From an uncultured Maribacter sp. (GTDB taxonomy: Bacteria; Bacteroidota; Bacteroidia; Flavobacteriales; Flavobacteriaceae), in the NCBI GenBank assembly GCA_947504045.1, contig CANNFY010000001.1:744001-808000 (forward strand): a stretch of DNA of 64,000 bases, read 5' to 3'. Each line of letters opens with the position of its first letter. The first letter of the stretch is position 1. The notes beneath the pieces were generated by a model, which searched no databases, had not been told where the DNA came from, and saw only the letters and a program-made list of their open reading frames with translations. The translations under genes were made by a program, and so were the position numbers. This document shows, one piece after another, positions 33,168-42,238 of the stretch.

Positions 33168-34076
33168 ATGAAATTCCCCTATTTTAAACCCCTTTTAGTA
33201 GTAACCATATTATTTAGTTTTTTAATAAGCTGTTCTAGCGATAAAGAGGATACTACAGATACTACAATTAATACAGAAGAAAGTACGGAAACCGAGACAG
33301 AAACGGAAACCGAAACGGAGACAGAAACAGAGACAGAAACAGAGACTGAAGAAACAAACAGTACTCTAACAGAACGATTTGTTTTTAATGAAAATATTGA
33401 TATTGAGCATAGTTGGAATACAGGTGGTTGCGATAGTCCTCCGTGCGATACAGACCAAGAAAGTCTTGTAGGTGTTTTTGAAAATACTGCTCCTAACGAT
33501 GATTATTTTTATTTATCTTCAGATGAAACAGAATTAATTTTAGAATGTCAATTAGAAAAAGGTAGAAGAGCTGAGTTTAAACAAACTACAGAAGGCCCTT
33601 TAACTACTTTATCTAAAATTGAATTTGAAGCAATTTATTATGACATACCTAGCAACGGTGTAACTATTGCCCAAGTTCATAATAGAGGCGGTAACTCTAA
33701 CAAGCCATTTTTTAGATTAGTACTACATAATAGCGGGCTAGAAACAGTTATTAGAAAAGACCCTGAGGTAAGCTCTAGCGATACTACTTTTTCTAAGGAA
33801 GATTTTTCTTTTGTTGATAATGCTGACTATGATTTATTTGCTTTAAAAGTAGTATTAGAAAAAAGCGGTGGCTTTGTAAAAATTAGTGTAGAACAAAATG
33901 GAACTATTATTTTAAATGAGTCTTACGCACCAGATACAACTACAGACTGGGTAAATAACAATGGTATTGCTAATGGTTTTTACCTTAAAGCTGGTTTATA
34001 TAATGATGATGGCCCTCATACCGAAAATTTATTAGTAGGGTATACAACAGTTGCTTTTGAGTCTGACGACCAATAA
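33168..34076 (+). CDS. Polysaccharide lyase family 7 (alginate lyase-like) lipoprotein
   Basis: This 302-residue protein has a lipoprotein signal with lipobox cysteine 22 (FSFLISCSSD), then a Thr-Glu repeat linker (about 40-59), then one jelly-roll domain. The three PL7 blocks are recognisable: GRRAEFK (130-136, for RxELR), QVH (167-169) and YLKAGLYN (270-277, for YFKAGxYNQ). This suggests a surface or periplasmic lyase of alginate or a related uronan. The first and third blocks deviate from the standard, so activity and substrate are uncertain. No transporter or other lyase adjoins it. Confidence 0.82.
   Translation: MKFPYFKPLLVVTILFSFLISCSSDKEDTTDTTINTEESTETETETETETETETETETETEETNSTLTERFVFNENIDIEHSWNTGGCDSPPCDTDQESLVGVFENTAPNDDYFYLSSDETELILECQLEKGRRAEFKQTTEGPLTTLSKIEFEAIYYDIPSNGVTIAQVHNRGGNSNKPFFRLVLHNSGLETVIRKDPEVSSSDTTFSKEDFSFVDNADYDLFALKVVLEKSGGFVKISVEQNGTIILNESYAPDTTTDWVNNNGIANGFYLKAGLYNDDGPHTENLLVGYTTVAFESDDQ
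33288..33350 (+). repeat. GARACN hexamer repeat encoding a Thr-Glu linker
   Basis: About ten consecutive 6-base units of the form GAA/GAG + ACN encode alternating Glu and Thr just after the lipoprotein anchor. Such a tract can change length by slippage in 6-base steps without shifting the reading frame. Confidence 0.85.
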
Positions 34077-34098
34077 TAGTTAGATATACATAAAATAC

Positions 34099-34134
34099 AA
34101 AAGGGTTTAGCTTACATAAGCTAAACCCTTTTTT
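34099..34134 (+). terminator. Terminator of the PL7 gene
   Basis: A 15-bp stem (34099-34113 with 34118-34132) with a 4-base loop and a T-run lies between convergent genes. It may also end the EnvC-like gene on the minus strand. Confidence 0.82.
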
Positions 34135-34146
34135 ACAATAAGTTCT

Positions 34147-35376
34147 TTATAATTGGTATACCCATTCTTCTGGGTTTAGCCTAGTAGTGTTTTGGTATAA
34201 ATAAAATTTCAAACGGGTTTGTCCGTTAGACCGATTGGTATAAACAATACCTAACTCTTGTTTAGTGGTTACTTTATCCCCTTTTTTAACAAAAAGCTCA
34301 GATAGATTGTAGTAGGTACTTATAAAATTACCGTGCTTTATTTGTATTCCTTTATTACCACCTGGTACTGCAAGAATAGCAATAACTTCACCCTCAAAAA
34401 TGGCTCTAGCTTTAGCTCCTTGATCCGTTGCTATAATTACACCATTGCTCTGGTGTTTAATACCAGGGTAAACAGCGTCTTTATAAATTCCAAATCCTTG
34501 ACTTTTTATACCCTTTTCTACAGGCCATATAAGTTTTCCTTTATTTGCAGAAAAGCTATTTGCCACTGCAGTTGCTTCAGGCGTAAGTAAAAACTTAGCA
34601 GAAGTACTCTTTGTTTTTTTTCCAATACTTTTATTAGACGCAACAATAGCTTTACGTATTAAGCCCTCTATTTGCTTATCTATTTTACGGGCTTCTTTCT
34701 TCTTTTTGTTTATTACGTTAGTATATTTACTTTCATTTTTTCTAATACTATTTAAAAGTTCTTTCTGCTCTTTAATCTCGGTAAAAAGCTTATTTTTTGC
34801 CTTTCTATTTTGAGCAATTAAAATCTCTTTTACCTTACGCTCTTCATTTAAATCTTTATTAAGTAGTGCTAATTCTTCTTTTTTAGATGCAATTTGAAGC
34901 CCTTGTTCTTTTCGGTATTCTGTATATTGCTGCATATATTGCAAGCGTTTAAAAGCCTGATAGAAATTAGTAGAAGAAAGTAAAAATAGTAACCTGCTTT
35001 CTTGTGATTTACTTTGATAAGATTTACGAATCATAGTAGCATAAGAATCTTTAACTTCTTTTAATTCTTTATTAAGCCTAGATATGCTTCTAATATTAGC
35101 ATTAATCTTTCTGTTTAATAAATTAGATTGTTGGTTAGTAACGCGTATAAGCTGTTGTCGAACACTTATTTTTTTATCCAAAGCTTCCATCTGATCCAAT
35201 ACATTACCTTTTTCTTTTTTCTCTGCAAAAAGTAATCTATTAATATCTAAAATCTCTTGCTGTAATTTTTCTCTTTTAGCTTCTAAAGACTTTTGCTCTT
35301 TTGTTTGGCCATAAGTATTGGTAACCGTACTAAGGGTTATACAACATATTAAAATTAAGAAGAGTTTATTTATCAT
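34147..35376 (-). CDS. EnvC-like coiled-coil protein with degenerate LytM (M23) domain
   Basis: This 409-residue protein has a signal peptide (about 1-23, ending TYGQ) and long coiled coils (about 25-255). The C-terminal LytM-like domain (about 285-405) reads GIKSQGFGIYKDAVYPGIKHQSNGVIIA and HGNFISTYYNLSELFVKKGD. The zinc ligands of active M23 peptidases are partly missing: HxxxD appears as HQSNG, and the HxH position as HGN with YYNL. It is therefore probably an activator of cell-wall amidases like EnvC, not an enzyme. It overlaps the upstream DUF4292 gene by 11 bases. Confidence 0.85.
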   Translation of the reverse strand: MINKLFLILICCITLSTVTNTYGQTKEQKSLEAKREKLQQEILDINRLLFAEKKEKGNVLDQMEALDKKISVRQQLIRVTNQQSNLLNRKINANIRSISRLNKELKEVKDSYATMIRKSYQSKSQESRLLFLLSSTNFYQAFKRLQYMQQYTEYRKEQGLQIASKKEELALLNKDLNEERKVKEILIAQNRKAKNKLFTEIKEQKELLNSIRKNESKYTNVINKKKKEARKIDKQIEGLIRKAIVASNKSIGKKTKSTSAKFLLTPEATAVANSFSANKGKLIWPVEKGIKSQGFGIYKDAVYPGIKHQSNGVIIATDQGAKARAIFEGEVIAILAVPGGNKGIQIKHGNFISTYYNLSELFVKKGDKVTTKQELGIVYTNRSNGQTRLKFYLYQNTTRLNPEEWVYQL

Positions 35377-36163
35377 TATTCTCTAGTACAATCTCATCAA
35401 AACCTTTTGGTATTTTATACGGAAAATTTAAAGTTCTATTAAACTCCATATTTCTATATTCTAAGTCTATTGTGTTGGTTTTATCTTTATCTATTGCAGT
35501 AATAACAATTGTATTTGGCAGTACTTTGTTTTGTATTTCTTGATAATTTTTATAGTCAATTTCTAACACTCTTTTCTTTAAGGGTTGTGCTATTTGCTGT
35601 GTAGAAATTTTAAAATTAGTGGCCTCTATTGTAAAAAGAGTTTTAAATAAATCGGCCGCTTTTCTAGGTTTTAACTGGTAGTTTTTGTTTACTATGGAAG
35701 TAGTATATTTTTCTTTTCGTAAATCGAAAATAGCTTGCCCAAGTAATAAGTTTTGCACTTTATCAAAATTTAATTCGGTGCCTAATAAATTACTTAAATA
35801 AGAAAAATTACCATCAAAAAACTCGTTTTGTAATTTATTATAAAAAGATACTCTATTGGGGGTAATATATACTTTTACCATACCAAGAGGAGCGCTCATC
35901 CAAATAGCTTTATCTTTTTCTATTCGAATACTTACAGATACACCCTGAGAAGATTCTCCATCGGAATAATTAATTTTTAATTTACCACTTAGGGTTTTAA
36001 AATTTATATGGTTTTGGTAATGGGTTTTAATAATTGCCTTTGCAGAAAGATTTTCATTTACGCTACCATTAGTAATAGCCTTATTAGATTTACAACTAAA
36101 TATAAATAAGAAGCCAATACTAAATATAGTGTATTTAAGGGTTTGTTTTGCGGATTGCATCAT
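35366..36163 (-). CDS. DUF4292 lipoprotein
   Basis: This 265-residue protein starts with a lipoprotein signal (FSIGFLFIFSCKSNK). The mature part resembles LolA/LolB-like outer-membrane lipoproteins of DUF4292, with LSGKLKINYSDGESSQGVSVSIRIEKDKAIWMSAPLG. The function is unknown. A role in carrying or anchoring lipoproteins or lipids is suggested only by the fold. It sits 3 bases after the TPR gene and overlaps the EnvC-like gene, an arrangement that I recall as conserved in Flavobacteriia. Confidence 0.82.
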   Translation of the reverse strand: MMQSAKQTLKYTIFSIGFLFIFSCKSNKAITNGSVNENLSAKAIIKTHYQNHINFKTLSGKLKINYSDGESSQGVSVSIRIEKDKAIWMSAPLGMVKVYITPNRVSFYNKLQNEFFDGNFSYLSNLLGTELNFDKVQNLLLGQAIFDLRKEKYTTSIVNKNYQLKPRKAADLFKTLFTIEATNFKISTQQIAQPLKKRVLEIDYKNYQEIQNKVLPNTIVITAIDKDKTNTIDLEYRNMEFNRTLNFPYKIPKGFDEIVLENNDK

Positions 36164-36166
36164 ACT

Positions 36167-37129
36167 TTAAAAACCAGGTTTTATCTTACGAAGATACATA
36201 TTTGCACTAGAAATTTGGTTTAAACCAGTGTAGGCATTTGCCATTTCTTTATATATTTTGTTTGCTAGACTTATATCATCTATTAAATAATCTAACGAAA
36301 CTTCTAATGTTGCAATAGCCTCTCTATATTTTTTCGAATTATTTAATGCTAAACCGTGTGTGTAGTAAAAATATGGTTGTAATGGATACTGTTCCAATGC
36401 TTCTTCAGAAATTTGATTAACCAAGGCATAGGCTTTTATACGTATTAAACCCTGAAGCCTAGATTTATATGATTGCACAGCATTATTTTTGGGGTTAGAA
36501 ATGGTTGAAGTAGAATAAGAAGTAGTGTAACTAACCGTTTTTGTTTCTGCTTTTTGTTTTTGTAACGCTTCTTTTATTTTTTTATATAATACTTCTGTAG
36601 TATCTGTTCTTTTAAGGTCTTCTAAAACAGTAAGCGCATCGTTAAAGTTCTCTTGTTTAAAATAGATTCGACTTAGGTTTTCTCTAAGTTGTAAATTGTT
36701 ATAAGGCAGCTCCTTACGAATAGTGTTTATTGTGCTTCCTTGTTTTTGTAAGCTATTAACTAAAGTTTGCAAATACCATATATTATCTGGCTCTGTATTT
36801 AAAGCCTCTAGAGCATAGTTTTGTGCATTTGTATACTGTTTATCTAATAAGTATACTTTTGCAAGCTCATGGCTTACAACTGAGTTCTTAGGCTCTTTTG
36901 CCTTACACTTTAGAAAATGATTAATTGCTTTATCGTAGTTTTCTATTCCTTTTTGTTTTAAACCTTCAAAAAATTCTTCTTGAAAATCATCGGAATAGGC
37001 TTCTAAAAATAAATCTGCACTCTCTTGTTGGGTAATTGTATTTTCTTGCGCAAAAGAAATATTTATGTTTAGGAGTATTAAACAACTTCCTAAATAAAGT
37101 ACAAACTTTAGTATATATCTAACAATCAT
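36167..37129 (-). CDS. Tetratricopeptide-repeat protein, secreted
   Basis: This 320-residue protein has a signal peptide ending FAQ (about residue 27) and several TPR units (about 55-130, 145-180 and 230-315), such as KAKEPKNSVVSHELAKVYLLDKQYTNA and YPLQPYFYYTHGLALNNSKKYREAI. TPRs bind partner proteins. It is the first gene of a unit with the DUF4292 lipoprotein and the EnvC-like factor, so it probably acts in envelope assembly. No specific function is known to me. Confidence 0.83.
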   Translation of the reverse strand: MIVRYILKFVLYLGSCLILLNINISFAQENTITQQESADLFLEAYSDDFQEEFFEGLKQKGIENYDKAINHFLKCKAKEPKNSVVSHELAKVYLLDKQYTNAQNYALEALNTEPDNIWYLQTLVNSLQKQGSTINTIRKELPYNNLQLRENLSRIYFKQENFNDALTVLEDLKRTDTTEVLYKKIKEALQKQKAETKTVSYTTSYSTSTISNPKNNAVQSYKSRLQGLIRIKAYALVNQISEEALEQYPLQPYFYYTHGLALNNSKKYREAIATLEVSLDYLIDDISLANKIYKEMANAYTGLNQISSANMYLRKIKPGF

Positions 37130-37256
37130 TAAAAATGTTCTTTAGCTAAGAAAAGAGTATAGAATTCTTGTAAGCTACTAAATTATTATAAAAACTCGAA
37201 TATTTCTAAAAACTACGTTTTCTATAACAAGGAATTAACAGTGGCTAAAAAACTAC

Positions 37257-37304
37257 AAATACACATCCTACTTACGTATATTTTACAATTTAGGATGTGT
37301 ATTT
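37257..37304 (-). terminator. Inverted repeat after the nucleotidyltransferase gene
   Basis: Arms of 14 bp (37257-37270 with 37291-37304) enclose a 20-base loop just past the stop at 37311. The trailing T-run is poor, so it may be a weak terminator. The rest of 37130-37256 shows nothing clear. Confidence 0.5.
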
Positions 37305-37310
37305 AAAACT

Positions 37311-38327
37311 TTATTCTAAAACAGAGTAGTCTCCAATACTTATGCTTTCAAAATTACCATTAAACTTAGCATAATTACCAATCATAGCGTTATCTAAATT
37401 TGCATTGGTAATAGTTGTATTTGTTTGTATTAGACTATTTTTAATAGTAGAATTTTCTATTACTGTATTATTACCTATTGAAACAAAAGGACCTACTGTT
37501 GTATCTTTTAAAACCACATTTTCTCCGATATAGCATGGAGGAATAATATTTGCATTATTTAGCTTTACCGAGTTAGAAATTAATTCTTCTTTGTCTTTCT
37601 CTAAAAAGCCTAACATTCTTTGGTTAGTTTCTATGGTAATCTTTTTGTTGCCACAATCCATCCACTCATCTACAGTACCAGTTTTAAAAATTTTACCTTC
37701 TGCCATCATACGTTTAATACCATCATTTATTTGATATTCTCCACCATTCATAATGTTTTCATCTAAAATTTCTTGTAGTTTTCCTTTTAAAACGGCAACA
37801 TCTTTAAAATAATAAATACCTATTACGGCTTGATCACTAACAAAATTTTCTGGTTTTTCTACAAGCTCTACAATTTCTTTAGTATCGTTAAGTTTTACAA
37901 CCCCATAGGCTTCTGGGTTTTCTACTTTTTTAGTCCAAATTACACTATCTGCTGTTGGATCTAGATCAAACTCTGCTCTAATTAAAGTATCTGCATATGC
38001 TATTACTGCTGGCCCAGATAAAGATGGCTCTGCGCACATAATTGCATGTCCTGTTCCTAATGGCTTATCTTGCCTGTAAATGGATGCTTTTGCGCCTAAA
38101 CTTTCTGCTAATTCTTTTAAACTACTAATAACATCATCTCCAAACCATGCTGCATCTCCTAAAACAAAAGCAATTTCTTCAATTGGTTGTTTTAAGACTT
38201 TGGCAATATCGCTAACTAAACGATGTACAATTGGTTTTCCTGCAACAGGAATTAATGGTTTTGGAACAGTTAAAGAGTGTGGTCTTAATCGCGAGCCTCT
38301 ACCCGCCATTGGAACTATTATTTTCAT
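37311..38327 (-). CDS. Sugar-phosphate nucleotidyltransferase with left-handed beta-helix
   Basis: This 338-residue protein begins with the nucleotidyltransferase signature VPMAGRGSRLRPHSLTVPKPLIPVAGKPI. It continues with GTGHAIMCAEP and metal-site ADTLI. The C-terminal quarter (about 265-338) has hexapeptide-like repeats (NANIIPPCYIGENVVLKDTTVGPFVSIGNNTVIENSTI). It probably makes an NDP-sugar from a sugar-1-phosphate for cell-surface glycans. Neither the sugar nor the nucleotide can be read from sequence. It lies downstream of dut and the flippase gene on the same strand. Confidence 0.88.
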   Translation of the reverse strand: MKIIVPMAGRGSRLRPHSLTVPKPLIPVAGKPIVHRLVSDIAKVLKQPIEEIAFVLGDAAWFGDDVISSLKELAESLGAKASIYRQDKPLGTGHAIMCAEPSLSGPAVIAYADTLIRAEFDLDPTADSVIWTKKVENPEAYGVVKLNDTKEIVELVEKPENFVSDQAVIGIYYFKDVAVLKGKLQEILDENIMNGGEYQINDGIKRMMAEGKIFKTGTVDEWMDCGNKKITIETNQRMLGFLEKDKEELISNSVKLNNANIIPPCYIGENVVLKDTTVGPFVSIGNNTVIENSTIKNSLIQTNTTITNANLDNAMIGNYAKFNGNFESISIGDYSVLE

Positions 38328-38450
38328 ATGAATTGCCCGCTAAAGCGGATATTTGTTATGGTTAAACTTTATTCTTACACAAGCAAGAATGTCTTTACAT
38401 TTTCTAAAACGTGTAAAAACCTTAAATATTAGAAATAAGTATTTACCTAG

Positions 38451-38885
38451 TTATTTTACACCTGTACTTCCAAAGCCTCCTTCTCCTCTTACTGTTTCAG
38501 ATAGTTCTTTAACAGAAACCCATTCTGCTCTTTCGTGTTTAGCAATTACTAATTGAGCAATACGTTCTCCATTTTCTATTATAAAAGACTCTTTAGATAA
38601 ATTAATAAGTATTACTCCTATTTCTCCTCTATAGTCTGCGTCTACAGTTCCTGGAGCGTTTAATACTGTAATTCCTTTTTTTGCAGCTAAGCCACTTCTA
38701 GGTCTTACTTGTGCTTCAAAACCCACAGGAAGCTCTATAAATAGGCCTGTTTTTACAATGGTTCTTTCCATTGGCTCTAAAGTAATAGGTTCTTGAATAT
38801 TGGCTCTTAAATCCATTCCTGCAGAAGCGCCAGTTTCATAATGTGGTAAATCGTGAGATGATTTATTAATTATTTTTATTTCCAT
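38451..38885 (-). CDS. dut: dUTP diphosphatase
   Basis: This 144-residue protein has all five dUTPase motifs in order: [34 protein letters not shown] and the glycine-rich GEGGFGSTG at the C-terminus. It hydrolyses dUTP to dUMP, which keeps uracil out of DNA. The start overlaps the end of the flippase gene by 20 bases, so translation is coupled. It is followed by 123 bases with no clear element before the nucleotidyltransferase. Confidence 0.96.
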   Translation of the reverse strand: MEIKIINKSSHDLPHYETGASAGMDLRANIQEPITLEPMERTIVKTGLFIELPVGFEAQVRPRSGLAAKKGITVLNAPGTVDADYRGEIGVILINLSKESFIIENGERIAQLVIAKHERAEWVSVKELSETVRGEGGFGSTGVK

Positions 38886-40341
38886 TTTTTAAAAATACCT
38901 TTTTAAGGTTATCGTTTTCTAATTTATAAAGTAATCCTAAAAATATAGCTAAAAGTATATTTCCTATTATTAAGCTTCTATTACATACATAAAAAGCAAG
39001 TATAGAAAAAGTGATAGATAGTATTAGGTAAAATCCTATTTTTCTAAAATTGTAAGGAACAGGATAGTATTTTCTTCCGAAATAAAAAGAAAGAAACATC
39101 ATAACTCCGTAAGCAACTAGTGTTGCAACAGCTGAAGCCATATATTCAAAATACTTTATAAAAACTATATTAATAATTATAGTTAATATAGCTCCGATTA
39201 TAGATATGTATGCCCCAAACTTAGTTAAATCTGTTATTTTATACCAAACAGATAAATTATGATATATTCCTAAAAAGAAACTGGCAAGAACAATAATAGG
39301 TACAATAGGCATTGCTTCCCAATATGCTGGATCCCGAACTATTAGTACTTTTAAAACATCGGCATAAACTACAACTGCTAATAAAATTAAACTTCCTAGA
39401 ATAACAAAATAGTTGGTAATTTGTGCATATGCCTTTTGTGGATTTTCTGTATTAGAATGGCTAAAGAAAAAAGGTTCTATTCCCATACGAAAAGCTGTTG
39501 CAAACAATGTCATAAACAACGTAATTTTATAACATGCCGAATACATTCCTACCTTAGCTTCAGATACATTTTCTGGAAGTAATTTTTCTAATAATACACG
39601 ATCAAATACTTCATTAATACTAAACGCAATTCCAGCAACCATAACTGGTATTGCATATTTCATCATAGAGTTCCAAAGTACCTTATCAAAAATCCATTTT
39701 GTTTTTCTATATAGCTCACTCATTAATAAAAATGTAATGCCGCTAGCAACTACATTTGAAATAAATATATAAGAGATTTGAAAATTTGGTTTGTATAAGA
39801 TTCCTAAAAACCCTTCTCCATTTGCATTTACTAAATTTGGAAGAGCTAATAAAAAAAATAAGTTTAGGCCTAAGTTTATAGCAACATTTAATATCTTAAT
39901 AATTGCATATTTCATAGGTTTATGATTGGCTCTTAACCACGCAAATGGAATAACCACTATAGCATCTAAAGCTAAAATAGCTATTACATACCCAAAGTAT
40001 TTTTTATCTATCTCTAATATTTGAGATAATGAATTAAAAAACATAAAACATATGCCTACAAAAACAGCTGTGGTAATTAAAATAGATATTAAAGAGGTAG
40101 ATACAACAGTATTTTTGTCCTTTTCCTTACTATAGAACCTAAAAAAAGTAGTTTCCATACCATATGCTAAAAACACATTAAAAATTGCAAACCAAGCAAA
40201 AATTACACTTATTTTTCCATACATGCCCGGAGCCATTACCGAGGTGTATAAGGGAACTAAAATAAAGGAAAGCATTCTAGGTAATACCGTTGCAAGACCA
40301 TATACAAAAGTCTGCTTAAAAAGTTTTTTTAACGGATTCAA
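38866..40341 (-). CDS. Polysaccharide/lipid-linked oligosaccharide flippase
   Basis: This 491-residue protein of the MOP/Wzx-like superfamily has about 14 transmembrane helices and the family start [29 protein letters not shown]. The start codon is a TTG at 40341: no in-frame ATG precedes that conserved segment. It should move a lipid-linked glycan across the inner membrane. The adjoining nucleotidyltransferase supports a role in surface polysaccharide, while overlap with dut is a conserved neighbourhood rather than a functional link. Confidence 0.88.
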   Translation of the reverse strand: MNPLKKLFKQTFVYGLATVLPRMLSFILVPLYTSVMAPGMYGKISVIFAWFAIFNVFLAYGMETTFFRFYSKEKDKNTVVSTSLISILITTAVFVGICFMFFNSLSQILEIDKKYFGYVIAILALDAIVVIPFAWLRANHKPMKYAIIKILNVAINLGLNLFFLLALPNLVNANGEGFLGILYKPNFQISYIFISNVVASGITFLLMSELYRKTKWIFDKVLWNSMMKYAIPVMVAGIAFSINEVFDRVLLEKLLPENVSEAKVGMYSACYKITLFMTLFATAFRMGIEPFFFSHSNTENPQKAYAQITNYFVILGSLILLAVVVYADVLKVLIVRDPAYWEAMPIVPIIVLASFFLGIYHNLSVWYKITDLTKFGAYISIIGAILTIIINIVFIKYFEYMASAVATLVAYGVMMFLSFYFGRKYYPVPYNFRKIGFYLILSITFSILAFYVCNRSLIIGNILLAIFLGLLYKLENDNLKKVFLKNGNKNN

Positions 40342-40432
40342 TAGTCTAGAAATTAGAGTTTAAAAATAGGTATTTAAGGAGTGTTATCAAATTTTTATTC
40401 TCTAAACAATAGGTAAATTCTTCTTAAATAGC

Positions 40433-40912
40433 TTAATCAAATTTAGCCATTACAGAATTTGGGTAACTCCTTATTGGGTTATGACGAATATTAGATATTT
40501 TATGGTATTGTATTTTATCATCTACCCAATAACTAATTACAAGTTCGTTGTCATTTAATTTTGTTAGTATATCCTTTTCTTTATTAGATAGAGCGCTGTC
40601 TACTGCAAAGTCTTTCTTTGTTATAAAACTATCTTCTGGAAATTTAGCAATAGCTACTGCTCCAATTTCTTTAAGTCTTATTTTTAACTCTAACACTTTT
40701 CCTTTATGGTAAACATCTTTAAGTATTGCGTTCTTATTATCTAATTTAACAATTGGTATTATAACAGTATAACCATGCTGTTCTAAATTATCTTCTGCAA
40801 TCCATTTCTGCGTATGTACTTTACCTAAAGTAAAAGGTGTTTCTACATTAGATTGGTTAGTTGCACAAGAAAATAAGAGAAGTACCATTATAAGTACGAG
40901 GGAAATTCTCAT
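40433..40912 (-). CDS. Hypothetical lipoprotein
   Basis: This 159-residue protein has a lipoprotein signal with lipobox MVLLLFSC (Cys at about 16). The mature part is lysine- and aspartate-rich with predicted beta strands. The C-terminus reads ISNIRHNPIRSYPNSVMAKFD. No family is recognised. It stands between the ATP synthase terminator and the flippase gene, with no signs of operon membership. Confidence 0.65.
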   Translation of the reverse strand: MRISLVLIMVLLLFSCATNQSNVETPFTLGKVHTQKWIAEDNLEQHGYTVIIPIVKLDNKNAILKDVYHKGKVLELKIRLKEIGAVAIAKFPEDSFITKKDFAVDSALSNKEKDILTKLNDNELVISYWVDDKIQYHKISNIRHNPIRSYPNSVMAKFD

Positions 40913-40965
40913 CTGATTTTTTTATATTTCTAGATTATCTACGTAAAAAATGATGAAATAGACTT

Positions 40966-41002
40966 TAAAAAAAAGACCTTACTCAAAAAGAGTAAGGTCT
41001 TT
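40966..41002 (-). terminator. Terminator of the ATP synthase operon
   Basis: A 13-bp perfect stem (40972-40984 with 40990-41002) with an A5 loop is followed on the minus strand by a run of eight T. It lies 21 bases past the atpG stop. Confidence 0.9.
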
Positions 41003-41022
41003 ATTATATACTAAATATTTTT

Positions 41023-41883
41023 CTAGTTATTTAATGCTTCTGCACCACCTACAATTTCTAATATTTCATTAGTAATTGCCGCTTGCCTTGCTTTGTTATA
41101 TGTAAGCTTAAGCTGATCTCTAAGTTCTGTTGCATTATCGGTTGCTTTATGCATAGCAGTCATACGAGCACCATGTTCACTAGCAAACGAATCGCGAACT
41201 CCCTTATATAATTGTGTTTTTAAAGATTTTGGAATTAGCTCCTCAACGATTTCAATTTTTGAAGGTTCAAAAATATAATCTGTAGTAGTACTAGCTTCTT
41301 CTTTATTAGGCACTATTGGTAAAAACTGTTCTGTCATAACAATCTGCGTAGCTGCATTTTTAAACTTGTTATAAACAATTTCTATCTTATCGTAAGAGCC
41401 ATCTACAAATTTTGCCATTAACTCTTCTGCTATAGTAGCAACATTTGCAAAGGTTAAATCGTCAAAAATTTCGCTGTGGTTTGCTATTACAACATTATTT
41501 TTAGAAAGAATATCAGCTGCTTTTTTTCCAATTGCTATAAACTCTACTTGTTTACCTGCATACTTGTTTTCTACTAAAGAAAAACATTCTTTTAAAATAT
41601 TTGTATTAAAAGCGCCACATAAACCTCTATTGGATGTAATTGCAACAACTAATACTTTGTTTACTGGTCTATTTACAGAATAAACACTTCCAGAATCTGC
41701 ATCTAAGCTTGCACTTAAATTTTGTAAAAGCTCTGTAAGTTTATCAGCATATGGGCGCATAGCTATAATAGCATCTTGTGCCTTCTTTAGCTTTGCCGCA
41801 GATACCATTTTCATGGCACTAGTAATTTGCATGGTAGAAGATACCGATGAAATTCTATTACGTATTTCTTTTAAGTTTGCCAT
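41023..41883 (-). CDS. atpG: ATP synthase gamma subunit
   Basis: This 286-residue gamma subunit has the N-terminal helix MANLKEIRNRISSVSSTMQITSAMKMVSAAKLKKAQ, central VVAITSNRGLCGAFN and C-terminal ATDNATELRDQLKLTYNKARQAAITNEILEIVGGAEAL. It is the rotor stalk of F1. It is the last gene of the atpB-E-F-H-A-G run. A 355-base gap with a foreign insertion separates it from atpA, where normally only a few bases would be expected. Confidence 0.97.
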   Translation of the reverse strand: MANLKEIRNRISSVSSTMQITSAMKMVSAAKLKKAQDAIIAMRPYADKLTELLQNLSASLDADSGSVYSVNRPVNKVLVVAITSNRGLCGAFNTNILKECFSLVENKYAGKQVEFIAIGKKAADILSKNNVVIANHSEIFDDLTFANVATIAEELMAKFVDGSYDKIEIVYNKFKNAATQIVMTEQFLPIVPNKEEASTTTDYIFEPSKIEIVEELIPKSLKTQLYKGVRDSFASEHGARMTAMHKATDNATELRDQLKLTYNKARQAAITNEILEIVGGAEALNN

Positions 41884-42238
41884 TATTCTAGTTATGAGTT
41901 ATTAGTGTTGAGTTATGAGTTTTTAATAATTGCAACCAAAATTCTTATTAACTCTTCACACTTATTCATCATTTCTTTTGGTACCTCTCTATTTGTTGCT
42001 TCAAGAATTTCTAACCAATACTTAGTTTCATCCGCTTCTTTTAGTGCTATACCAAATTTATTTTTAAAATCCTTAGTACTAACTCCTCTTTGTGCCTCCC
42101 TAGTATTAGCTCCAATACTAGTTCCACTTCTTAACAATTGAGAAGCCAATTCAAAATCCTTTTAGATAATTAAAAAATAGAATTATGAAGTTCTAAGATG
42201 TAACTCTGAACTTACAACTTCATAACTCTGAACTTTTA
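41884..42238 (-). mobile_element. Degenerate four-helix-bundle (S23/IVS-type) insertion in the atp operon
   Basis: The spacer between atpA and atpG consists of a truncated four-helix-bundle gene flanked on each side by short repeats. At the atpG side, AGTTATGAGTT occurs twice, 21 bases apart (41890-41900 and 41911-41921). At the atpA side, TAACTCTGAACTT occurs twice, 22 bases apart (42201-42213 and 42223-42235), and an 11-bp imperfect inverted repeat lies at 42182-42226. The family is known from intervening sequences in 23S rRNA genes and from accessory proteins of retroelements. Mobility of this copy is an inference. Confidence 0.5.
41913..42149 (-). pseudogene. N-terminally truncated four-helix bundle (S23-like) protein
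   Basis: The open frame encodes 78 residues from a TTG and reads ASQLLRSGTSIGANTREAQRG, then FKNKFGIALKEADETKYWLEIL and MNKCEELIRILVAIIKNS. This matches the second half of the roughly 120-residue four-helix-bundle family. The first 35-40 residues are missing: a stop codon lies five codons upstream of the conserved segment. The stop codon at the 3' end falls inside the first flanking repeat. The product is probably non-functional or unstable. Confidence 0.7.

Noticed and set aside
33288-33350. The hexamer tract as a possible CRISPR or tandem-repeat element
   Set aside because: It is in frame within a lipoprotein gene and encodes a Thr-Glu linker. There are no spacers.
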